Shown here piece by piece: positions 6,958 to 13,173 of a stretch of DNA of 14,075 bases. The DNA is from Thermomicrobiales bacterium. Lineage in GTDB: Bacteria; Chloroflexota; Chloroflexia; Thermomicrobiales; UBA6265. The translations under genes and the position numbers were made by a program. Where the stretch lies: contig JADLCW010000052.1 of the NCBI GenBank assembly GCA_020847015.1, positions 1 through 14,075 of the forward strand. Direction: 5' to 3'. The notes below the pieces were generated by a model. That model did not search any database. It saw nothing but the letters and a program-made list of their open reading frames with translations, and was not told where the DNA came from. Position 1 is the stretch's first letter; every line of letters begins with the position of its first letter.

Positions 6958-7125
6958 CCGGACCTCCTTCCAATTCTCCCGGCTGCTGGCCCAACCCGCT
7001 CCGCGATCCGCCACCGTCGTCCGCCTCGAACCGCAAGACTACTTGAAGTTGACGGTCGACCTGGCGCCCGAGGCGCGTTCCAATTCGCGGACGGGACACG
7101 CCTCCGTCGGCGGGAGTGGCGGCGG

Positions 7126-7967
7126 TCAGGCGTCGATGGCTGGGTAGCCTTCGTTCCAGAAATCGACAAGGTCGGAGGGCCAGTCGGGTGGTTCATGACA
7201 CGCTGGGTCACACGCACGCCGATCGGGTCTGCGGCCGGATCCGCATCATAGGATGCGCCGTAGCCGCCATCTCAGACGGAGCGATCAAGCGGGTCGGCCA
7301 GACCGTCGCGGCGGATGACGACCGAGACACCGCAGCCCAGACGCGGTTAACCCGGAAGCCGAGAATAGGTCGGAGGCTGCGTTTCGGGCAGGGGTGCTGT
7401 GGTCGTTGATTGACGGCGCGCTAGCGGGGCGTGTCCCCGACCTTGCCCTTGTTGAGCATCATCTGGCCGAAGGCGTGCAGGTCGTCAGCAGGGGAAACCA
7501 GTCGCCGGATCCTGAATTGCACGCCGGCGGCCTGGCAAACCTGCTGTCCGCGATGCCGTCGAGCACTTTGAACCGCCTGGTCCGGTGGTTCGTCCAGCGA
7601 GGAACACATCCCCCAGCGAAGCGTCGATTGTCCGGTCCACCTGGGAGTCGGCACGTTCCGACGATAGCGGGTGGACCGGATCGTCCGACCGTAGCTCGCC
7701 CTCCTCGACGAGAATCACGGCGGCCGCTGCGATCGGCTTGGCGACCGAAGCGATCCCGGGCGGCATCACGCCGCCGGCGAGCAGCGTACCGATGGACTCG
7801 ACGCAAGACTCGCCGCGCCGGCTGACCAGCGTCTCCTGCCCGGGTTCGTAGCCGCGCTCGACATAGCCGGTCTACGGTCGCGCCGCGTCTTCGAGAGCCC
7901 TCCCACGTCGATGGCCGCCGGCCTCCGCCTCGTCCCGTCCAAGTCGCTCTGCAAGCTCGTCGAGTTG
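7126..7967 (-). pseudogene. Decayed serine hydrolase (beta-lactamase/class C-like family)
   Basis: Recognisable pieces of one serine hydrolase gene lie in order but in different frames. In order they are TGYVERGYEPGQETLVSRRG and IASVAKPIAAAAVILVEEGE (SxxK-type catalytic motif SVAK; about 7655-7871), RLVSPADDLHAFGQMMLNKG (about 7435-7510), GCGVSVVIRRDGLADP then DGGYGASYDADPAAD and VTQRVMNHPTGPP (about 7165-7340), and finally DLVDFWNEGYPAIDA with TGA at 7126-7128. Lesions include in-frame TAG at 7872-7874, TGA at 7272-7274 where the family has Trp before DGGYG, at least three frame changes, and loss of much of the middle including the YxN-motif region. The N-terminal limit is uncertain; LDELAERLG-like sequence reaches about 7967. 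No intact product can be made. The 6958-7125 and 7968-8144 flanks hold nothing I can identify. Confidence 0.85.
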
Positions 7968-8144
7968 CGCCCCTCTCCGACGCAGCCGCCCGCGCGGCGG
8001 CCGCCGCGGCAGTTTTCACCAGCATCCTTCGCGCGTTCACGGAACGTGTCGGAAGCATGGCATCACACCGAGCCAGTCCCGGACGCCGATCGTCTCAATT
8101 CCGGTCTGCCGTACCCGCCCGCGGCGAGGATAGGCAACGGTCGG

Positions 8145-8951
8145 TCAGGGCGCCTCTGGCATCGGAGCCGCCAGAAATGCCTCGACCATCGGGATCAACC
8201 AGTCGCCGCGTTCGATGACGCCAATGTGCCCCGTGCCGGGGAGCACGGCGAGTTGGGCGCGCGGCATGACGCCGAAGTCGCCAGGAATGCCGCCGCCGAG
8301 CAGCTCAAACATCTCCACGGCATGGCTCGGGCGCACGATGTCGGCATCGCCGACGACGACCATGGTCGAGGCGACAATGCCGTGGATATCCTCCTCTGGC
8401 CAATCGAGCGCGTTGCGATCGAGCTCCTTGATCTTCTCGATCAGCCTCGGCCATTGCTCCGGGTTGGGCGCCGTTTGCCGGTACGCGGTCTCCATCGGCG
8501 TGCCGGCGAACATCTCTGGCGAGATGGATTTCATGCCGGCCGCCACCTCCGGGTAGATACCCGAAGTTTTGAAGGGGGCCGCCGCCACGATCAGCTTGCG
8601 GACGAGCTCCGGGTGGCGAATGGCGATCTGCAACGCCACGCCGCCGCCGAGGCTGTAGCCAAACACGTCGGTCCGATCGATGCCGAGGTGGCGACTGAGC
8701 GCGGCAACATCGTCGGCCATGGCCGCGAAGGAGAGCGGGCGATCGATGTCAGCGGTGCGCCCATGACCCTGCAATTCGACGGCGATGACTTGCCGGTTGG
8801 CGGCGAGCGCCGGCAGCAGCGCGCCGAACCCTTCGATGGTCATGAAGGCGCCGTGAATCACCACCAGCGGCTCACCGCTGCCGTGGATCTCATAGTACAT
8901 CTGCAAGTTATTGACCGGGGCGTATCCCGAAGTAGAGGCGGTCGCGATCAT
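8145..8951 (-). CDS. Alpha/beta-fold hydrolase
   Basis: The 268-residue protein has the full alpha/beta hydrolase layout: the oxyanion strand LVVIHGAF (29-36), ELQGHGRT (59-66), nucleophile elbow GYSLGG with Ser100, acid GDADIVRP (Asp204 most likely), and His242 in LPGTGHIG. It is a typical soluble hydrolase of the haloperoxidase/esterase type; the substrate is unknown. ATG at 8951 has AGGAG 8 bases upstream. The frame remains open far upstream (to about 9437), but the start of the hydrolase domain and the ribosome binding site support 8951. It could be read from the ECF42-like promoter at 9543-9573 through the degraded ORF, or from its own unseen promoter. Confidence 0.92.
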   Translation of the reverse strand: MIATASTSGYAPVNNLQMYYEIHGSGEPLVVIHGAFMTIEGFGALLPALAANRQVIAVELQGHGRTADIDRPLSFAAMADDVAALSRHLGIDRTDVFGYSLGGGVALQIAIRHPELVRKLIVAAAPFKTSGIYPEVAAGMKSISPEMFAGTPMETAYRQTAPNPEQWPRLIEKIKELDRNALDWPEEDIHGIVASTMVVVGDADIVRPSHAVEMFELLGGGIPGDFGVMPRAQLAVLPGTGHIGVIERGDWLIPMVEAFLAAPMPEAP

Positions 8952-9060
8952 GTCCACTACTCCTGCGCTGATCAACGTGGCTGCGTCGTCTCCGGTTTGC
9001 GCGGCGGCGAGTCCCGGGGGCGCGGGCGGCCGCACGCTTGACGAATGTGCGCCCTCCGCA

Positions 9061-9474
9061 TCAGGGAGTGCTCCTATCGTCATCCCGTACCAGCGCCCGC
9101 TCGTGAACGGAGGCTCGGCCCTCCTCGGGGGACGGAATTGCATCGCCGCTGACGCCTCGTTCGGCGCGACTTGCTCGGCGGAGCGCTGGACGAATTTGCC
9201 GAGGTCCGGCCTTGGGGAACCATTGTGGATGCCGATCGTGTTCGCTTTGGGGGAGACAACCCAAAGGGCGGCTGGCCGAGCCGGAGCGTCCGCATGGGCG
9301 GTAAAGCACGCGTGGGCTGCCGCTGCGTCGGCGAAGGCGTGCCCGACGGTCGCCTCTCCAAGATTGCCCGCGACGCGCGAATTCGCCGGCGGCGGTTCGA
9401 CCGGGTCGGGGCGGCAACCAGACGGTCGTGTTCGGTTTCACGAGCCGCGTTTCGGTGGCGGTTTTCGTGTCCAT
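9061..9474 (-). pseudogene. Unidentified, probably frameshifted ORF behind an ECF42-type promoter
   Basis: ATG at 9474 with an AAGGGA-like site begins MDTKTATETRLVKPNTTVW and stays open to 9061 (137 residues), but after about residue 24 this frame becomes Arg/Ser-rich and looks non-coding. One base over, the frame starting PVEPPPANSRVAGNLGEATV and continuing to about 9140 has more protein-like composition and GC-rich third positions. That pattern suggests one frameshift near 9402 in a once-intact gene. The promoter at 9543-9573 is 73 bases upstream, like its three siblings, so ATG 9474 is probably a genuine start. I do not recognise the family. The remaining stretch 8952-9060 shows nothing identifiable. 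Confidence 0.35.
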
Positions 9475-9542
9475 GCAGTCCCTTTCGAGGTCGGCGCCGG
9501 GGCGACTCGTTCGTCCCGACGCCTCGACTCACCCGTTCATCG

Positions 9543-9573
9543 GGTGATCGTTCGGTGAAGCCGGAATTCGACA
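9543..9573 (-). promoter_or_regulatory. ECF42-type promoter upstream of the degraded ORF (site A)
   Basis: On the minus strand TGTCGA (9573-9568), 17-base spacer, CGAT, CACC. The spacer shares ATTCC at its start and CCGAA at its end with site B at 10136-10166. It lies 73 bases before ATG 9474 and could also serve the hydrolase at 8951. Confidence 0.7.
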
Positions 9574-9636
9574 ACCGGACCACCGCGCAGCTGGCAAAAA
9601 ACGGGGAAGCCACCCGATTCCCTCCGAAATCGTTCG

Positions 9637-10083
9637 TTATCGCGGCGAGGGGCGCGTCAGCATCGTCATCACGCGGACAATCACCACGGCGGCGACGACG
9701 TGCATCAGCACGAGCACGGCCGCCTGCGCGCCTGAGGCGCCCGGCACGCTTGGGATGTAGGTGAGGTCCGGGATCACTGAGAGCACGAGGACCACGGCGG
9801 CGACGCGGGTGAAGACGCGCGCCGGGTCGGCGGTGAAGCGCAAGATCAGGCCGTAGACCAGCACGGCGACGATGGCGCAGGCGATCGTGAAGATGATCGT
9901 GCCGCCGGCGGTGGCGAGCACGAGGAACGTCGGGTCGTAGCCGACCACGAGCCCCCCGATGGCGTAGACAACGAGGTTGGCGAGCACGGCGGCGGCCACC
10001 GTTGCCAACCCGACGAGGGTAACGCGTCCCCAGGTGACGGAGCGGCAATTCCCAGGTGCGGACGATGCGGCGACAGACGACAT
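9637..10083 (-). CDS. DUF6069 family membrane protein
   Basis: The 148-residue protein has four predicted membrane helices: VTLVGLATVAAAVLANLVVY, FLVLATAGGTIIFTIACAIV, VFTRVAAVVLVLSVIPDLTY and AAVLVLMHVVAAVVIVRVMT, with a PDLTYIP turn after the third. This size and layout match DUF6069 small membrane proteins, whose role is unknown and which occur near stress sigma factors. ATG at 10083 has GAGGGG 6 bases upstream; an in-frame ATG six codons earlier would overlap that site. It has its own ECF42-type promoter at 10136-10166, so it is likely a separate transcript from the reductase gene 116 bases upstream. Confidence 0.8.
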   Translation of the reverse strand: MSSVAASSAPGNCRSVTWGRVTLVGLATVAAAVLANLVVYAIGGLVVGYDPTFLVLATAGGTIIFTIACAIVAVLVYGLILRFTADPARVFTRVAAVVLVLSVIPDLTYIPSVPGASGAQAAVLVLMHVVAAVVIVRVMTMLTRPSPR

Positions 10084-10135
10084 GGCTGGCCCCTCTGGCA
10101 TCTGAGCGACAACGTCCGATTCGGCCGTTGCATCA

Positions 10136-10166
10136 GGTAGTCGTTCGGCAGGGTTGGAATTCGACA
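10136..10166 (-). promoter_or_regulatory. ECF42-type promoter of the DUF6069 gene (site B)
   Basis: On the minus strand TGTCGA (10166-10161), 17-base spacer, CGAC, TACC, 57 bases before ATG 10083. It lies in the 116-base gap after the reductase stop codon. Confidence 0.72.
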
Positions 10167-10199
10167 CCGGACGGCGGGGATTTGGTCGCCGCGGCCGCC

Positions 10200-10745
10200 C
10201 TAATTGGCCGCGGGTCGGTAGGCGAGATAGACGGCGCCGGAACTGAAGACGCGCGAGTCCGCGAGGCGCAGGGCTTGCTGCGTTCCGGCGTCGGCAAAAG
10301 GCCGCGCGCCGCCGACGACCACCGGGGCAATCGTGAGCCGGAGTTCGTCGAGCAGACCCTTGCCCAGCAGCGACCGGGCGAGGGTGGGGCTGCCGACCAC
10401 TGTGATCGCCTCGCCAGGCTCGCTCTTGAGCCGGGCGATTTCGCCGTCGAGGTTGCCGCCGAGCAGGGTCGAGTTCTGCCAATCGACCGACTGCAGGGTC
10501 GATGAGACGACGTACCTGGGTGTGGGGTTGATGTAGTCGGCGATGCGATCGCCGGCGGGCTGGCACGGCCAGAAAGCGGCGAAATGCTGGTAGGTGACGC
10601 GCCCCAGCAGCATGGCGTCGGAGGCGGCCATCTGCGCTCCGTTGAGTTCCATCAGATCGGCGTCGGAATAGGCGAAGGCCCACATCTCCGGCGCCTCCGC
10701 CACGCCGTCCAGCGAGACCCACAGCGTTGCAACTCTGCTCCTCAT
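10200..10745 (-). CDS. Dihydrofolate reductase-family / RibD C-terminal-like reductase
   Basis: The 181-residue protein matches the DHFR/RibD_C superfamily: VSLDGVAE (10-17), MLLGRVTYQHFAAFWP (45-60), PRYVVSSTL (76-84), ITVVGSPTLARSLLGKGLLDEL (114-135) and LTIAPVVVGGARPF (137-150). These form the NADPH-binding Rossmann-like core. Stand-alone members are commonly annotated as dihydrofolate reductase family protein and are usually neither true DHFR nor riboflavin enzymes; the substrate is unknown. ATG at 10745 has GAGGGAG about 4 bases upstream. It follows the ECF42 sigma gene by 112 bases and has its own ECF42-type promoter in that gap. Reductases of this family are frequent neighbours of ECF sigma and DGPF genes. 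Confidence 0.9.
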   Translation of the reverse strand: MRSRVATLWVSLDGVAEAPEMWAFAYSDADLMELNGAQMAASDAMLLGRVTYQHFAAFWPCQPAGDRIADYINPTPRYVVSSTLQSVDWQNSTLLGGNLDGEIARLKSEPGEAITVVGSPTLARSLLGKGLLDELRLTIAPVVVGGARPFADAGTQQALRLADSRVFSSGAVYLAYRPAAN

Positions 10746-10785
10746 GCTTCTCCCTCGGTGATTGCGCGAAACGCAGGCGCTACAA

Positions 10786-10816
10786 GGTGGTCGCCCGGCG
10801 AAACCGGAAATCGACA
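10786..10816 (-). promoter_or_regulatory. ECF42-type promoter of the reductase gene (site C)
   Basis: On the minus strand TGTCGA (10816-10811), 17-base spacer, CGAC, CACC, 45 bases before ATG 10745, in the gap downstream of the sigma factor gene. Confidence 0.72.
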
Positions 10817-10857
10817 CGACCGCGGCGGGAGCGCGGAGGAGGACATGCGAGCGTCGG

Positions 10858-12126
10858 TCAGGCCGGGAGTTCGGCCAGTCGGCGTGCAAGGAAACGCCGC
10901 TCCGGTTCTTGCCGGGCAAGAGTCAGGGCGCGCTGATAGGCGACGCGGGCCTCGTCGGAGCGGTTCAACTCGCGGCAGAGATTGGCCCGCGCGGCGTGCG
11001 CCAGATGGTGATCGGCGAGGTCGCCGCGATCCAGAATGGCGTCGACGGCGGCGAGACCTGCCTCCGGGCCGTCGCGCATGGCGAGTGCGACGGCGCGATT
11101 CAGCTCGACCACCGGCGAAGGTTCGAATTGCAACAGCACGTCGTAGAGGGCGACGATTTGGGGCCAGTCGGTGGCCGCGCCGTCAGGGGTTTCGGCGTGC
11201 ACCGCCGAAATTGCGGCCTGGATGGCGTAGGGGCCGAAGCGGCGCGAGGTCAGCGCTGTCTCCACCAGAGCGACGCCCTCGGCGATCAGCGCGTGGTCCC
11301 ACAGCGCGCGATGCTGGTTCTGGAGCAGGATCAGGTCGCCGCCGGGCGACGTGCGCGCCGCTCGCCGCGATTCATGGAGCAGCATCAGCGCCAGTAGCCC
11401 GGCTACCTCGGGTTCGGGCAGCAGCGTGTGCAGCAGCCGGGCCAGCCGGATCGCCTCGCGGGAGAGATCGGGTCGGGTTAGGGCATCCCCCTCCGACGCG
11501 GAATAGCCCTCGCTGAAAACGAGATAGATGACACGGAGCACGGCATCCAGGCGCTCCGGCAATTCGTGGCGCTCCGGGGTTCGATAGGGGATGTGGGCCG
11601 CCCGGATCTTGGCCTTTGCTCGCACGATGCGCTGCGCCAGGGTTGCTGGATTGGTGAAAAAGGCGCGCGCGATCTCCTCGGTGGTGAGACCGCACAATTC
11701 GCGCAGGGTCAGCGCCACCTGGGCGTCGGCCGGGAGCGCCGGATTGCAGCAGGTGAAAATGAGTCGCAGTCGGTCGTCGCCAAGCGACTCGTCGTCCCAG
11801 GCGGCGGGGTTGTCGACATTGGCGTCGATTTCCTCAGCGAGGACCGCCATTGAGGCGTCAAACCGGGCGCGACGACGAATCCGGTCGATCGCCTTGAACC
11901 GACCCGTTGAAACGAGCCAGGTGCGCGGGTTGGCTGGCACGCCATCACGCTCCCACTGGTTCAGCGCGGCGATGAAGGCGTCGTGCAGCGCGTCCTCAGC
12001 GAGATCGAAATCCCCCAGGAGACGGATGAGCGTGGCGAAGACGCGGCGCGACTCTTCGCGGTAGACACTGTCCACTATCTGGCGGATCGGGACCGGTCTT
12101 GCCGGCAGGAGTGCGGTTTCCAACAT
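10858..12126 (-). CDS. ECF42-group RNA polymerase sigma factor with C-terminal extension
   Basis: The 422-residue protein is about twice the length of a minimal ECF sigma factor. Sigma2 lies at about residues 18-90 (VYREESRRVFATLIRLLGDFDLAEDALHDAF ... NPRTWLVSTGRFKAIDRIRRR, the core- and -10-binding parts). Sigma4 lies at about 118-180 (LRLIFTCCNPALPADAQVALTLRELCGLTTEEIARAF, -35 recognition). The DUF6596-type extension follows from about 188, with the hallmark YLVFSEGYSAS (201-211) and HESRRAART, and ends in TPR-like helices (about 320-422). No anti-sigma gene is adjacent; in this group the C-terminal extension itself is important for activity. ATG at 12126 fits the domain start and has GAGGG about 10 bases upstream, a rather long spacing. 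Its presumed targets are the four TGTCGA-N17-CGAY sites in this window. I see no such site before the sigma gene itself. Confidence 0.95.
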   Translation of the reverse strand: MLETALLPARPVPIRQIVDSVYREESRRVFATLIRLLGDFDLAEDALHDAFIAALNQWERDGVPANPRTWLVSTGRFKAIDRIRRRARFDASMAVLAEEIDANVDNPAAWDDESLGDDRLRLIFTCCNPALPADAQVALTLRELCGLTTEEIARAFFTNPATLAQRIVRAKAKIRAAHIPYRTPERHELPERLDAVLRVIYLVFSEGYSASEGDALTRPDLSREAIRLARLLHTLLPEPEVAGLLALMLLHESRRAARTSPGGDLILLQNQHRALWDHALIAEGVALVETALTSRRFGPYAIQAAISAVHAETPDGAATDWPQIVALYDVLLQFEPSPVVELNRAVALAMRDGPEAGLAAVDAILDRGDLADHHLAHAARANLCRELNRSDEARVAYQRALTLARQEPERRFLARRLAELPA

Positions 12127-12224
12127 ACGATGGTCGCCCTCGGTGTGCGTCCGCCTTGGTCGCGATGCGTCGGCGCGGCGCCGGCAGCGGGGGAGCCGGA
12201 ACACCGCAGGGGCGGGACCAACGT

Positions 12225-12253
12225 ACTATAGAACATACGATCTATAAAGGGAA
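12225..12253 (-). promoter_or_regulatory. Candidate promoter and operator of the ECF42 gene
   Basis: An AT-rich patch in GC-rich surroundings holds a perfect inverted repeat TATAGA (12227-12232) - 8 bases - TCTATA (12241-12246). On the minus strand TATAGT (12230-12225) is a good -10 with TTCCCT (12253-12248) as a weak -35 at 17 bases, which leaves a leader of about 90 bases before ATG 12126. The palindrome overlaps the -10 and spacer, as expected for a repressor operator. The word AACATACGAT inside it recurs at 12122-12131 over the start codon. Confidence 0.5.
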
Positions 12254-12313
12254 CCCCCGACGATGAAGCCGGCGACGTGTCCGCGGAAGCCGGGAGGCGC
12301 GTGCGGCGACGCC

Positions 12314-12583
12314 TCAAGCGCTGAATCGTTTGACCGCGCGCTCCTTCGCCTTCGCCGCTTCCCGCTCGCGGTTCTTCGGCGCCGCGGTGGTTTCCAGCGC
12401 GGCGAGCAACCGGGCGGCGGCTGCGGTGACGTCGTCCACCGCCGTCTCGAAGGCGGCCGTGTTGGCTGCCGAGGGATGGGTGAACCCGCTGATCTTGCGC
12501 ACGAACTGCAGCGAGGCGGCGCGGGTCTCGTCATCGGTGGCCGGCGGCTCGAAATTGAACAGCGGTTTGATGTTCCTGCACAT
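12314..12583 (-). CDS. DUF2277 family protein
   Basis: The 89-residue protein matches DUF2277 closely along its length: MCRNIKPLFNFEPPATDDE, then RAASLQFVRKISGF and a Lys/Arg-rich C-terminus (REREAAKAKERAVKRF). It is a small cytoplasmic protein of unknown function, and Cys2 plus the CRNI start are characteristic. ATG at 12583 has GGAGG 8 bases upstream. It starts 27 bases after the stop codon of the SRPBCC pseudogene, so the two were probably one operon. Between its stop and the sigma gene start lie 187 bases with the candidate promoter at 12225-12253. Confidence 0.92.
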   Translation of the reverse strand: MCRNIKPLFNFEPPATDDETRAASLQFVRKISGFTHPSAANTAAFETAVDDVTAAAARLLAALETTAAPKNREREAAKAKERAVKRFSA

Positions 12584-12610
12584 CGTGGACGCCTCCGATC
12601 CGATCAGTTC

Positions 12611-13133
12611 TCAGCGCGCGATCGATCCCAGGTAGTCGGCGAGTCGGTTCAGCGGTCCGTCCAGACCTCGGCGGAGCGCCTTGCGGCCGGCGGCGAATGC
12701 GATTCGCTGCGCTTCCGTGGCCACATGGGGGACGCCTCGGCCGGTAAGGATCGTGCGACCGCCGTGGTCCTGGAACGTCCAGATGTTCAGAATCTCCAGC
12801 GGTCGTTCCGACGCATGGGAATTGTGCGTCGAGCAGCCAGTCTCGTCCGAGAAGGAACTGACACAGACGAGACGCGCCGAGGGAACAATTTCGTGGTAGA
12901 CGAACTTGCCCCACAACTCGGCGCCGTTCGGTCTCTGGGCGCAGTAGTGAAAGACGCCGCCCGGCCGCAGGTCGAGGGTGCAGATGCGCAGGATGTAGCC
13001 CTCCGGCTCCCATCAGCGCTCCAGGCGCTCACGTTCGGTCCACGCCGCGAAGACACGTTCGCGCGGCGCGTCGTATTTGCGCTCGATGATGAATTCGACG
13101 TCGCGGGCAGCCGCGCCGCGCGGGCTGGGTCAC
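12611..13133 (-). pseudogene. Broken SRPBCC/AHSA1-type gene
   Basis: The encoded sequence reads as an activator-of-Hsp90-ATPase-like SRPBCC domain: DVEFIIERKYDAPRERVFAA, WTERERLER-stop-WEPEGY, LDLRPGGVFHYCAQRPNGAE, LWGKFVYHEIVPSARL, and ending LNRLADYLGSIAR at 12611. Family members have Trp-Trp where this gene has TGA (13013-13015) then TGG, so a Trp codon has become a stop. The best start, GTG at 13133 with AGGAGG 4 bases upstream, is in a different frame from the domain, and the domain frame has a stop just upstream without a start. A second lesion (frameshift in the first about 36 bases) is therefore needed. An internal re-start at ATG 12916 would lack the N-terminal half of the fold. Such proteins bind hydrophobic ligands and are common near stress sigma factors. 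Confidence 0.82.
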
Positions 13134-13173
13134 GCGCCCTCCTGTCGAATATGCGCTCCGCCAGGCGTTCCGG

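Noticed and set aside
8911..9558. Open plus-strand frame of 215 codons across the degraded ORF and hydrolase start.
   Set aside because: No family resemblance or ribosome binding site; it mirrors the minus-strand frames and crosses the site A promoter.
7126..13015. Alternative genetic code with UGA as Trp.
   Set aside because: Intact genes here end at TGA in sensible places (for example the BNR gene with its ATGA overlap, DUF2277 and the hydrolase), and both suspect genes have frame damage as well.
13143..13169. TGTCGA followed after 17 bases by CGTT on the plus strand.
   Set aside because: The -10 word is wrong and it would point antisense into the CCA-adding enzyme gene.
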